36,391 nt of DNA from Treponema sp. UBA6988 (GTDB lineage Bacteria > Spirochaetota > Spirochaetia > Treponematales > Treponemataceae): NCBI GenBank assembly GCA_002448445.1, contig DJYC01000073.1, positions 1-36,391 of the forward strand, read 5' to 3'. This document shows positions 24,807 through 32,172 of the stretch, piece after piece. Each line of letters opens with the position of its first letter. Position 1 is the stretch's first letter. A program made the translations under genes and the position numbers. The notes beneath the pieces were generated by a model, which was not told the DNA's origin, made no database searches, and saw only the letters and a program-made list of their open reading frames with translations.

Positions 24807-25616
24807 ATGAAAACTGCTTTGACAATCGCAGGAAGCGATTCAAGCGGAGGCGCCGGAATTCAAGCGGATATAAAGACTATGACAGCCAATGGTGTTTATG
24901 CCATGAGCGCAGTCACTGCCCTTACCGCACAGAATACAACCGGTGTTACAAAAATTATGGAGGTTACGCCGGAATTTCTGGAAGAAGAAATAGCGGATGT
25001 TGTAACTGACATTTTTCCCGATGCAGTAAAAACAGGAATGGTTTCTTCTTCGCCGCTAATAGAAACAATTTCTTCCTGCATAAAAAAATTCAAGCTAAAA
25101 AATATTGTGGTGGATCCGGTTATGGTTGCCACAAGCGGGGCAAAGCTTATTTCTGATGATGCCATGTCTTGCCTAAAAAAGAATCTTCTTCCGCTTGCAG
25201 ACTTAATCACTCCCAATATTCCAGAAGCACAGGTCCTTGCGGGAATGGAAATTTCGGGCGAGAAGGATATGGAAAAGGCTGCGGAATTTATTTATGGTGA
25301 ATACGGCTGCTCTGTTCTTATAAAAGGCGGGCACAATACAAACGATGCAAATGATTTTCTTTATGGAAAAACAGACGCTTCTTCTGCTGCGTCCGGCAAG
25401 TGGTTTTTGGGAAAGCGCATAGACAATCCCAATACGCACGGAACAGGATGCACTCTTTCTTCTGCAATAGCTTCCAATTTGGCAAAGGGAAAGAGCCTTG
25501 TTCAGTCGGTGGAATCTGCAAAGAATTATATTTCGCTTGCCCTGGCTGCAATGCTTGATTTGGGCAAGGGCTCAGGTCCAATGAACCACGCTTTTGCAAT
25601 AAAAGGAGAATTCTAA
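24807..25616 (+). CDS. thiD: Hydroxymethylpyrimidine (phosphate) kinase
   Basis: ThiD phosphorylates 4-amino-5-hydroxymethyl-2-methylpyrimidine and its phosphate on the way to thiamine. The ribokinase-like fold is clear: AGSDSSGGAGIQADIKTM at the N-terminus, VVDPVMVATSGAKL in the middle, VLIKGGHN, and the anion hole and catalytic base region THGTGCTLSSAIA with C215. ATG 24807 is chosen because CGGAGG lies six bases before it; an upstream in-frame extension to 24774 has no initiation signal. 269 residues is normal and no ThiE fusion is present. It sits 67 bp behind the HAD gene and overlaps the permease start by one base. Confidence 0.96.
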   Translation: MKTALTIAGSDSSGGAGIQADIKTMTANGVYAMSAVTALTAQNTTGVTKIMEVTPEFLEEEIADVVTDIFPDAVKTGMVSSSPLIETISSCIKKFKLKNIVVDPVMVATSGAKLISDDAMSCLKKNLLPLADLITPNIPEAQVLAGMEISGEKDMEKAAEFIYGEYGCSVLIKGGHNTNDANDFLYGKTDASSAASGKWFLGKRIDNPNTHGTGCTLSSAIASNLAKGKSLVQSVESAKNYISLALAAMLDLGKGSGPMNHAFAIKGEF

Positions 25617-26791
25617 TGGGAACATCTGTTTTTTCTAATTCATTGATTTGGTTTGGCGCGGGAATTTCAATTGCTGAAATTTTAACAGGCTCTTATTTTG
25701 CCCCGCTCGGTTTTTCAAAGGGAATTGCGGCCATTTTGATTGGACACGCAATCGGTTGTGCGCTTTTCTTTTTTACGGGATACATTGGTGCCCTTTCCCA
25801 AAAATCTTCCATGGAGACAACTCGCATTTCTTTTGGAAAGATTGGCGGTTCTTTCTTTGCACTTTTGAATGTTTTGCAGCTTGTTGGCTGGACAGGCATA
25901 ATGATTTATGACGGCTCCCTTGCGGCAAACGGAATTGCAAATTCTTCGTCATGGATTTGGGCCCTTGTGATTGGTGCGCTGATTGTTCTTTGGATTTTGA
26001 TTGGCATTACAAATATTGGCAAGCTGAACCTTGTTGCAATGACGGCCTTGTTTGTTCTGACGCTTGTTTTGTGCAAGGTTATTTTCTTTGGAAAGAATGC
26101 GGTCGTGGCAATAGAGTCTGCGGGAGAAAGCCTTTCTTTTGGGGCGGCGGTGGAACTTGCTGTTGCCATGCCCCTTTCCTGGCTTCCTCTAATCAGCGAC
26201 TACACAAAGGATTCTGCAAAACCTTTTGCGGCAACGCTTGCTTCCACGCTTACATACTTTGCGGTAAGCTGCTGGATGTACATAATCGGCATGGGGGCTG
26301 CCCTGCTTACCGGAACAAGTGACATTGCCCAGATTATGCTAAAGGCCGGGCTTGGAATTCCTGCCCTTGTGATAATTGTTCTTTCCACCGTAACAACCAC
26401 TTTCCTTGACGCTTTTTCTGCGGGCATTTCTTTTAGGGCAATATTCAAAAACGCCAACACAAAAATAGTCGGTGTTATTGTGGCCTTGGTGGGAACCCTT
26501 GCGGCGGTCTTCTATCCAATGGACAACATAACGGATTTTCTCTATTTAATAGGTTCCGTATTTGCCCCAATGACAGCCATCTTAATTGCGGACTTCTTTG
26601 TTACCAAAAATGAATCTTCCAAGAAACAAATTGACTTTGTAAGGATTGCCCTTTGGCTTGTCGGATTCATCTTGTACAGGATACTGATGAAGTATGACAT
26701 TCCATGCGGAAACACCCTGCCTGATATGGCAATAACTTTTGTCCTTACGCTGATAGCTTCTGGCATACAGAAGAAATTGCTAAAAGGCTAA
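25616..26791 (+). CDS. cytX: CytX-like hydroxymethylpyrimidine permease (NCS1 family)
   Basis: A membrane transporter of the cytosine/purine/thiamine permease group with about 11-12 hydrophobic helices along 391 residues. WFGAGISIAEILTGSYFAPLG at the start and LAVAMPLSWLPLISDYTKDS in the middle are typical of CytX-type members. Its place as the third gene under a TPP riboswitch, directly overlapping thiD (TAATG), supports uptake of hydroxymethylpyrimidine rather than cytosine. AAGGAG lies about nine bases upstream. The operon ends here; an intrinsic terminator follows at 26845. Confidence 0.88.
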   Translation: MGTSVFSNSLIWFGAGISIAEILTGSYFAPLGFSKGIAAILIGHAIGCALFFFTGYIGALSQKSSMETTRISFGKIGGSFFALLNVLQLVGWTGIMIYDGSLAANGIANSSSWIWALVIGALIVLWILIGITNIGKLNLVAMTALFVLTLVLCKVIFFGKNAVVAIESAGESLSFGAAVELAVAMPLSWLPLISDYTKDSAKPFAATLASTLTYFAVSCWMYIIGMGAALLTGTSDIAQIMLKAGLGIPALVIIVLSTVTTTFLDAFSAGISFRAIFKNANTKIVGVIVALVGTLAAVFYPMDNITDFLYLIGSVFAPMTAILIADFFVTKNESSKKQIDFVRIALWLVGFILYRILMKYDIPCGNTLPDMAITFVLTLIASGIQKKLLKG

Positions 26792-26822
26792 AAGGGGTAT
26801 ATTTGTTTCTTGGCAGTGCCGG

Positions 26823-27048
26823 ACTGGCATACTACGCGGGATTGGTGAAAAAAAAGCCATCCGTGGCTTTTTTTTCACTTAAGTTTTCTGCGAAAACTTA
26901 CCTAGTTTTGCTGCTAACAAATGACGCGCCCTCCATGGCGCTATTCTTCTAGAAAAATGCCGGAACCCCGGAAAGCCCGTAACGAAAGGCCTTTCTGCCG
27001 ATTGTAGAAAAAGAATGGATGGTAGAGCAAGTAGGACTGCCGTCCTAA
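26823..27048 (+). repeat. Modular intergenic repeat, copy B (fills much of the 26792-27153 gap)
   Basis: The head ACTGGCATACTACGCGGG and ATTGG (26823-26845) matches copy C. A 15-bp hairpin follows (see terminator), then TAAGTTTTC-TGC-GAAAACTTA (26880-26900), a block shared with copy A up to GCGCC...GGCGC (26936-26942), the core CCGGAACCCCGGAAAGCCCG (26960-26979) and the tail GAATGGATGGTAGAGC with the hairpin AGGAC-TGCC-GTCCT (27033-27046). The rest of the gap is covered by a palindromic repeat and a short tandem duplication. No gene is seen. Confidence 0.8.
26845..26878. terminator. Strong bidirectional terminator inside repeat copy B
   Basis: A perfect 15-bp stem GTGAAAAAAAAGCCA/TGGCTTTTTTTTCAC with loop TCCG. 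Its A8 and T8 runs make it an intrinsic terminator on both strands, suitable for cytX and for the convergent DUF1848 gene. The same position in copy A holds an unrelated 15-bp stem. Confidence 0.85.
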
Positions 27049-27068
27049 TGCAATTAAAATAAAGAACT

Positions 27069-27141
27069 TGTCATGCTGAACAGATTCTGAGTCAAGCTCA
27101 GAATGACACGGTGCTATTATCAGAATGACACGGTGCTATTA
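27069..27141 (+). repeat. Palindromic repeat plus 22-bp tandem duplication
   Basis: TTGTCATGCTGAAC...CTCAGAATGACA (27069-27107) belongs to the same family as the first insertion in res. Its right end, CAGAATGACACGGTGCTATTA plus one base, is repeated once more (27099-27120 and 27121-27142). Confidence 0.7.
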
Positions 27142-27153
27142 ATTACTGCATTC

Positions 27154-28092
27154 CTAGAAAAGTTCCTGCTGAATTTGGGGCTTTGCAAGATAGGACGCTT
27201 GCTTTGCGTAAGTGACGGCATCTTCTTGCGTAACCTTGCCAAGCAGAATGGGGGAATCCTGGTCTACAAGGGCGGCATTTTTTTGCGCAAGCTCGGCTGA
27301 CTGGTTTGCGTAACAATAGCGGCAGCCGTTTGGGCAGGTGTCGTAAGCACCTATGTCGTTTGAATGTATGCAGTGGCAGTACCTTCGCATTCCGCTGTGC
27401 TTTAGCGGACGGAAGCTTATGCCGTTTGCGGCCCCCAATGCGTCGAGCGTTACGCAGGAGCCTTTTTTTATTCCGTATACCGAATAGTCTGTTGAAGTTG
27501 CGCACGATTGCAGGGGAATCCTGTACTTTGCAGCAATTTTTCCCAGCCCCTTTGCAATTTCATTCATGTCTTCTTCCGTAAAAAGAACAAGCTCGGGCAT
27601 GTTGAACTGAAGCTTGTTATATAGCTCCACAAAACTGAATACGCAGCTTTTTACGTGTCCTGCAAGCCGGGCTGCCATGTGCTCAAAGGTGATGAAGTGC
27701 TGCTGGACGGTGTATTTTTTTGTAAGCAGAACCGGATCGTAGCGCCAGACAATGCGTTCTTTGCCCACAAGGCGTTCCAGCTTAAAAAGCGTGTCTATGC
27801 TTTTGTCTATGTCTGGAACGTTGGGCTCCACGTCGCGGCCGTAAGCGGTTATAGTATAGAAGAAATATGAATTGAATTTGTCCGTTATCTCGTGAAGCCG
27901 TGGAAGGATTGGTTCGTAGTTTTTTGAGCAGAAAATTACGCAGTCAACCTTGGAAGGGGTAAGTTCATAGCGGGTGACTTTTTCCGGGAACATGGGGTTG
28001 CGTACGTAGACATAGCCGGCCCTGAATCTGTTCAAGAGCCAGCTGCTAAAGTACTGGACGGTATCTGTTCTGCCACCGGTGTTGATAATCAT
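27154..28092 (-). CDS. DUF1848 family protein (cysteine-rich, radical-SAM-like C-terminus)
   Basis: 312 residues with the hallmarks of DUF1848: MIINTGGRTDTVQYFSSWLL at the N-terminus, VDCVIFCSKNYEPILPRL, ITAYGRDVEPNVPD, and near the C-terminus CHCIHSNDIGAYDTCPNGC followed by RYCYAN. The C-x3-C-x2-C cluster (CPNGCRYC) resembles an iron-sulfur site like that of radical-SAM proteins but sits near the C-terminal end. The biochemical role of the family is not established. ATG 28092 overlaps the stop of the D-lactate dehydrogenase gene by four bases (ATGA), so both are made together. Confidence 0.9.
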   Translation of the reverse strand: MIINTGGRTDTVQYFSSWLLNRFRAGYVYVRNPMFPEKVTRYELTPSKVDCVIFCSKNYEPILPRLHEITDKFNSYFFYTITAYGRDVEPNVPDIDKSIDTLFKLERLVGKERIVWRYDPVLLTKKYTVQQHFITFEHMAARLAGHVKSCVFSFVELYNKLQFNMPELVLFTEEDMNEIAKGLGKIAAKYRIPLQSCATSTDYSVYGIKKGSCVTLDALGAANGISFRPLKHSGMRRYCHCIHSNDIGAYDTCPNGCRYCYANQSAELAQKNAALVDQDSPILLGKVTQEDAVTYAKQASYLAKPQIQQELF

Positions 28093-29099
28093 TTTACTTC
28101 GTTGGTAAGTTCTTCACCTTCTGTAAAAGACTTGATGTTTTGAAGCGTCGTCTTTGCGATAGCTTCCAGTGCGTTTGTTGTAAGGAAGGCCTGGTGACCC
28201 GTAATGATTACGTTGGGGAAGGTCAAAAGGCGTGCAAGAACGTCGTCGCGGATAACGTCTACAGACCAGTCGTCAAAGAAGTATTTGCTTTCTTCTTCGT
28301 ATACGTCAAGGGCTGCTCCACCTATGAACTGTTTTTTGAGTGCGTAGACCAAATCCTGGGAGTCGATGAGGGCGCCACGTCCTGTGTTAATGATTACGGT
28401 GTCCTTTTTCATAAGGGCAAGGGAGTGCTTGTTTATGATGTGCTTGGTGTCTTCCGTAAGCGGACAGTGGAGGCTTAGAACATCGGAATCCTTAAAGAGC
28501 TGGTCAAGCTGAACGTATTTAAAGCCTTTTTCTTCTGCCCATTCCTTGCTTGGGTAGATGTCGTAGAGTTCAATGTTCATGCCAAAGCCGGAAAGAATTT
28601 CTGCCATAACCCTACCGATGCGGCCTGTTCCCAAAATGCCGGCTGTTAGTCCGCAAAGGTCGCGTCCAGTCAATCCTGTGAGCGTAAAGTTTCCAGTGCG
28701 GGTTCTTGTGTATGCCTGGGGGATTCTTCTTGTAAGGGAAAGCAAAAGTGCTACTGCATGTTCTGCAACAGAATGCGGAGAATATGCCGGTACGCGCACT
28801 ACTTTTATGCCTGCGTCTGCCGCTGCCTTAAGGTCTACGTTGTTGAATCCTGCACAGCGCAGGGCAATGAGCTTAACACCGTTCTCTTTTAGGGAGTCTA
28901 TGACTGCTTTGTTGATGTTGTCGTTCACAAAGACGCATACTGCATCAAAACCCTTTGAAGTGGAAACTGTGCGTTTGTCCAAGTGAAAGTCAAGGAAGTC
29001 AATGTCGTACAAAAACTCCTTGTTTGCAAGCGTAAATGCATCACGGTCGTAAGCGCGTGTATCGTAAAAAGCAATTTTAAATTCGCGATCAGAAGCCAT
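28089..29099 (-). CDS. ldhA: D-lactate dehydrogenase (D-2-hydroxyacid dehydrogenase family)
   Basis: NADH-dependent reduction of pyruvate to D-lactate is the likely reaction, a redox sink in fermentation. The Rossmann fingerprint GILGTGRIGR (G157-G162) lies between two catalytic-domain halves. INTGRGALID provides the substrate arginine R241, the LDVYEEE segment the glutamate near 268, and TGHQAF the acid/base H302. FKIAFYDTRAYDRDAF and RCAGFNNVDL are typical of fermentative D-LDH rather than phosphoglycerate dehydrogenase. 336 residues is normal. AAGGGG precedes ATG 29099, and a TATAAT box (29136-29131) predicts a leader of about 25 nt. It is coupled to the DUF1848 gene. Confidence 0.93.
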   Translation of the reverse strand: MASDREFKIAFYDTRAYDRDAFTLANKEFLYDIDFLDFHLDKRTVSTSKGFDAVCVFVNDNINKAVIDSLKENGVKLIALRCAGFNNVDLKAAADAGIKVVRVPAYSPHSVAEHAVALLLSLTRRIPQAYTRTRTGNFTLTGLTGRDLCGLTAGILGTGRIGRVMAEILSGFGMNIELYDIYPSKEWAEEKGFKYVQLDQLFKDSDVLSLHCPLTEDTKHIINKHSLALMKKDTVIINTGRGALIDSQDLVYALKKQFIGGAALDVYEEESKYFFDDWSVDVIRDDVLARLLTFPNVIITGHQAFLTTNALEAIAKTTLQNIKSFTEGEELTNEVK

Positions 29100-29235
29100 A
29101 GAAACCCCTTCTTTTGTTTATGATGGGGGAATTATAACATCTTTTTATAAATTAATCCAGAGAGGAGGTGTATGCGTAATAGCATTTGGATTATTTTTTC
29201 TTTTTTGGAGCGAAGGCCATATTTTACTGTTCGGG

Positions 29236-29404
29236 GCACTTTGTGACCCCTCAACTTGGAAATTTTACCCGCTTTCCAGGGTTCCGGCTTTCGCCTCCAT
29301 TGCCGTGGGTTCAACCCTTCGACTTGGTTCGACTACGCTCACCAACCAATGCTCAGGGACCTAACCCACGGCAACCGCTTCGCGGCCCTTCCAATCGGGG
29401 CTAG
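29236..29404 (-). repeat. Modular intergenic repeat, copy D (fills the 29100-29430 gap)
   Basis: Read on the minus strand: the head at 29404-29385 (CTAGCCCCGATTGG..., 20 bases identical to copy A), the arm TTGCCGTGGGTT (29374-29363) pairing with AACCCACGGCAA (29311-29300), ATGGAGGC, and the core CCGGAACCCTGGAAAGCGGG (29287-29268). The arm loop (29312-29362) contains a CCCTTCGAC...GCTCAGGG unit, itself interrupted by the hairpin TTGGT/ACCAA. Nothing coding is seen in the gap; the ldhA promoter lies at its left end. Confidence 0.8.
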
Positions 29405-29430
29405 GATTGCTTTGGGGAAGCAAGAACAGA

Positions 29431-30198
29431 CTATCGTTGGTAATAATCCCTAAAAAGGTCATTTGCTAGTTTTTCTTCTGATCTGTAGCGTGCGGAAACA
29501 TAGTCAAGTGTAAAATCTATTCCAAAAGTGTAATCTTCATCTGCATAAATGGGAGATGAATCTGTAATTTTGACTTCCATTTTACAAATGTCATCATTTT
29601 TGTTTTTATAACCAAAAATAATTGAATTTCTACTTTCACCATTTTCATTTTCTTCTTCAAAGGGAGAATATCCGTATTGTGCAAGGCACTTTTTTTGAAT
29701 TTCATTAAAAACTTTTTCCCGGTTTTTTGTTAGAGATTCATTTGCCTTTCCCGCTCCGGAATTTGAAGCGATTTGTTTTAGTTCTTCTGCATCAAATGCC
29801 GTACTTATTGTTACTCTAAAATGTGCTAGCTTATTGTACTCATCAGAAGAAATTTGGACGAAAGAAACTTTGTACCCTTCAAAATTTCCATTTGCTTTTT
29901 CATAGCCGTAAGAATCCAAATCAGTAGAGATACCGCCATTATATAGAGTCATCATTTCTCCATCTTCGTCATCACCGGGTTTCCAGCCTTTTGATTTAAG
30001 CATTTTTACTGCTTTTGACATATTGCTGTTCAATTTAAAGTCAGAGACTTTTAAATCAACCTTATTGTTTTGTTTTGAATCCTGTACTACTTCAACGTCT
30101 GTTGAATTTTCATTGTTATCTTCATCTTCATTAAAAAAGAAACCGATTGCAACAAAAACTGCAAAAATAATCAATGCCCATTTTAAAAGTTTTTTCAT
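29431..30198 (-). CDS. N-terminally anchored exported protein, unknown function
   Basis: I do not recognise this 255-residue protein. KKLLKWALIIFAVFVAIGFFF at the N-terminus is a membrane anchor or uncleaved signal sequence; there is no lipobox cysteine. A short Asp/Glu/Asn-rich spacer follows, then a mixed alpha/beta domain with SKAVKMLKSKGWKPGDDEDG, EGYKVSFVQISSDEYNKLAH and IDFTLDYVSARYRS. The first of these, a helix ending in a Gly-Trp, resembles segments in proteins that track small periplasmic domains, but I cannot name a family. AAAGGA precedes the ATG. It is the last gene of a three-gene minus-strand cluster and is separated from the PH-SHOCT gene by that gene's terminator. Confidence 0.7.
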   Translation of the reverse strand: MKKLLKWALIIFAVFVAIGFFFNEDEDNNENSTDVEVVQDSKQNNKVDLKVSDFKLNSNMSKAVKMLKSKGWKPGDDEDGEMMTLYNGGISTDLDSYGYEKANGNFEGYKVSFVQISSDEYNKLAHFRVTISTAFDAEELKQIASNSGAGKANESLTKNREKVFNEIQKKCLAQYGYSPFEEENENGESRNSIIFGYKNKNDDICKMEVKITDSSPIYADEDYTFGIDFTLDYVSARYRSEEKLANDLFRDYYQR

Positions 30199-30208
30199 AT
30201 TATTTTTC

Positions 30209-30254
30209 CTTTGTAAAAAAAAAGCCCCACAAATTCAAATGAACCTGCGGGGCG
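30209..30254 (-). terminator. Intrinsic terminator after the PH-SHOCT gene
   Basis: On the minus strand GCCCCGCA pairs with TGTGGGGC (one G-T pair), and the stem is followed directly by nine T. It ends the 31682-30263 transcript just upstream of the 30198 gene start. Confidence 0.85.
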
Positions 30255-30262
30255 AGAGGAGC

Positions 30263-30814
30263 CTACATATTGCTTAAGATTTTTGCTTTTTGAGTAGCAA
30301 ATTCTTCATCCGTTAAAATGCCTTTTTCTTTTAAGGTTGCAAGACGTTCTAGTTTGCCTACAATGTCATCATCTTCTGTGCTTTTTTCTGGTGACGCGGC
30401 AGTTTGCGCTGGAGCTGCTTCATTTTTTAGCTCTTTGATTGCTTTATTGACAGCATCACAGAATGGTTTTACAGTTTTTTTTCCGCAATTTTCAATTAGC
30501 ATTCTGGCTCCACCATGCCAAATTTCAATTGAACCTAAAATCAAGCCGGTTTGATAAGAAATAGAGTTTATGTTTTCCAATGCCATTTCTGACTGCTTCA
30601 TGCCAAAAAACATTCCGTAGTCAAGCATGATTATTCTTTTTTGCGTGCAGACTATTAGCCATGTTGAGCCGTCGGTTATGCCTGAGGTTAGGTATTTGAT
30701 GTTCTCGTCATCGGCCAAGACTTCTGGCAAGTGGCTGACTTCTTTTGCAGTACCGAACAGGTCTGTTTCGCCAAGGTCTTCTATTTCTTTTTTTATGCTT
30801 TCAAGTGTTCTCAT
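30263..30814 (-). CDS. PH-domain (YokE-like) protein with C-terminal SHOCT motif
   Basis: 183 residues. The middle part (about 35-125) reads as a bacterial PH-like domain of the YokE type: IKYLTSGITDGSTWLIVCTQ, KRIIMLDYGMFFG, ALENINSISYQTG, IEIWHGGARMLIENCGKK. After a low-complexity Ala/Pro spacer, the last 30 residues (IVGKLERLATLKEKGILTDE, EFATQKAKIL) are a SHOCT motif, a short amphipathic segment thought to mediate oligomerisation or anchoring. I start at ATG 30814, where AAGGAG lies seven bases upstream; the upstream extension would overlap the previous gene. Its role is unknown; it follows the membrane-protein gene by 19 bp and is probably cotranscribed. Confidence 0.85.
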   Translation of the reverse strand: MRTLESIKKEIEDLGETDLFGTAKEVSHLPEVLADDENIKYLTSGITDGSTWLIVCTQKRIIMLDYGMFFGMKQSEMALENINSISYQTGLILGSIEIWHGGARMLIENCGKKTVKPFCDAVNKAIKELKNEAAPAQTAASPEKSTEDDDIVGKLERLATLKEKGILTDEEFATQKAKILSNM

Positions 30815-30833
30815 TTTTTTCTCCTTGTTAAAG

Positions 30834-31682
30834 TTAATACCAACCTTGCATTCGTAATCCAGCAGCGCGGAGTGAAAGATTGTCAAATTCTTTGCCTATT
30901 CTTCGAAGTCTTTTCTTCTGCTTGTCGTTCATATCTTTTTCATCAACATCTTCATATTTTGTTACTAATTCTGCATAGTCACTATAAAGTTCCGTCAATC
31001 TTCCCTCCATCTCGCTATAAGACATATTTCCGTTCTCACATTTTTCTACACAGGTTGTCGCTTTTCTTAGAATAGCCTCTGAATCGTCAAGGAAGGAGTC
31101 TATCGGATTCTTAAAACTGAATAATGAAACAATTAGAATAACTGCCAAGCCGCAAACTATGTAGTTTGCATATTTGGAAAAATTCTGTAAGACAGGAATC
31201 TTTGTTGCAAAGCTATTGAAAGGAAGCTTATTTATAGCTCCGGTTACCTTTGAAAGAACTGGAGACAAGGATTTTGACTGTGAAGAGGAAGCTCCCTGAT
31301 TGGTCTCGAAAACTCCAGCTGCTTGCAAAAGATTTTTATGCTCTTCATTTTCTACGGTATAGCCTTCCGCAATTTTTTTTCTAATGAAATTAAAAAAATA
31401 GTTTTGGTTGTAAATGATGTTGGCAACAAAAGCAATAATTACGGCGATAATTCCAAGAGGTACGCTTACGGTAAAAAAAATACATGCTGCAAATATTGCA
31501 AAGAAGAGGATGATGCATTTTACTACATCTTTTACCTGTACAGGTTTTACATCTGCAGGAGGAAGACCAAATTTGATTGCTAGCAATGCACTAGGTACAC
31601 TAAGCTTTACTTTTTCAGGACACATTACTGTAATGTCCTCAGAACCATCTTTCTTTAAAATGACTTCAATTTTTTTTGCCAT
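30834..31682 (-). CDS. Three-TM membrane protein, unknown function
   Basis: 282 residues from ATG 31682 (TGGAG about eight bases upstream; an upstream start at 31751 would lie inside hairpins). The first 50 residues (KIEVILKKDGSEDITVMCPE) form a small beta-rich cytoplasmic segment. Two hydrophobic helices follow (about 57-95), then a linker rich in Ser and Gln, a third helix (about 178-197, YIVCGLAVILIVSLFSF), and a charged, helical C-terminal part with AELVTKYEDVDEKDMNDKQK. No family is recognised. It heads a two-gene unit with the PH-SHOCT protein, which suggests a common membrane-associated function. Confidence 0.72.
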   Translation of the reverse strand: MAKKIEVILKKDGSEDITVMCPEKVKLSVPSALLAIKFGLPPADVKPVQVKDVVKCIILFFAIFAACIFFTVSVPLGIIAVIIAFVANIIYNQNYFFNFIRKKIAEGYTVENEEHKNLLQAAGVFETNQGASSSQSKSLSPVLSKVTGAINKLPFNSFATKIPVLQNFSKYANYIVCGLAVILIVSLFSFKNPIDSFLDDSEAILRKATTCVEKCENGNMSYSEMEGRLTELYSDYAELVTKYEDVDEKDMNDKQKKRLRRIGKEFDNLSLRAAGLRMQGWY

Positions 31683-31702
31683 AGAAAAACTCCAATATTT
31701 TT

Positions 31703-31785
31703 TTTGTTGCGAAACGAGCGTAGCGAGTTTCGCAACAAAGGGCTTTTTCAAGCCCTTTGTTCAGTGTACACTGAACAAATTTTTT
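31703..31785 (+). repeat. Chain of three hairpins including a 24-bp perfect palindrome
   Basis: TTTGTTGCGAAAC/GTTTCGCAACAAA (31703-31715, 31727-31739; 13 bp), AAAGGGCTT/AAGCCCTTT (31737-31745, 31750-31758; 9 bp) and TTTGTTCAGTGT/ACACTGAACAAA (31756-31767, 31768-31779). Neighbouring stems share their AAA or TTT ends, so they compete. Six T follow on the plus strand, but no plus-strand gene ends here. It lies directly upstream of the minus-strand gene at 31682. Confidence 0.7.
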
Positions 31786-31897
31786 AATCGGGAAGTTTTT
31801 TTGTGACGTAGGACAATAAATATCTTGATTCGGTATTTTTACTATATTTTTGAAAGGTATAAGTAGCTTTTTTTTGAAGTTTTAGCTTAACAGAGCT

Positions 31898-32090
31898 GGA
31901 CTGGCATGCTACGCGGGATTGGAGGGGCGGCGCAGCCGTTGCCGATGGAAGAGACGCTCCCTGAGCTTGTCGAAGGGCGCGTCTTTTCCGTCGGTAATGG
32001 AGCGGGTAGGGCCCCGCGGAACCCCGGAAAGCCCGTAGAGAATGGCCTTTTTGTCGATTTTAGAGATAAAATGAATGGTGGAGCATGTGA
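31898..32090 (+). repeat. Modular intergenic repeat, copy C (fills much of the 31683-32172 gap)
   Basis: The head ACTGGCATGCTACGCGGG plus ATTGG (31900-31922) matches copy B. The arm TTGCCGATGGAAGAGACGC (31939-31957) pairs with GCGTCTTTTCCGTCGGTAA (31979-31997) using G-T pairs, and its loop carries a CCCTGAGC...CGAAGGG unit. The core CCGCGGAACCCCGGAAAGCC (from 32014) and the tail GAATGGTGGAGCATG (from 32073) complete the order. The rest of the gap holds the hairpin chain and a promoter; no gene is seen. Confidence 0.8.
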
Positions 32091-32126
32091 AATTACCGTC
32101 CGAAAGAGAAAAATTTGACGTGGAGA

Positions 32127-32156
32127 TTGCCGTTTTTTTGCTTTTTTGCCGATAAT
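32127..32156 (+). promoter_or_regulatory. Putative promoter of the precorrin-2 dehydrogenase gene
   Basis: TTGCCG (32127-32132), an 18-bp spacer and GATAAT (32151-32156) precede ATG 32173. The short leader contains TAGGA as a ribosome binding site. Confidence 0.45.
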
Positions 32157-32172
32157 ATGTTAGGATTGTTTT

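Noticed and set aside
26823..27142. CRISPR array or insertion sequence in the repeat-rich gap
   Set aside because: There are no regularly spaced direct repeats with unique spacers and no transposase reading frame; units are palindromic and modular.
31906..32118. Small plus-strand reading frame (LPELVEG-type peptide)
   Set aside because: It is composed of repeat copy C and its nested unit; there is no ribosome binding site.
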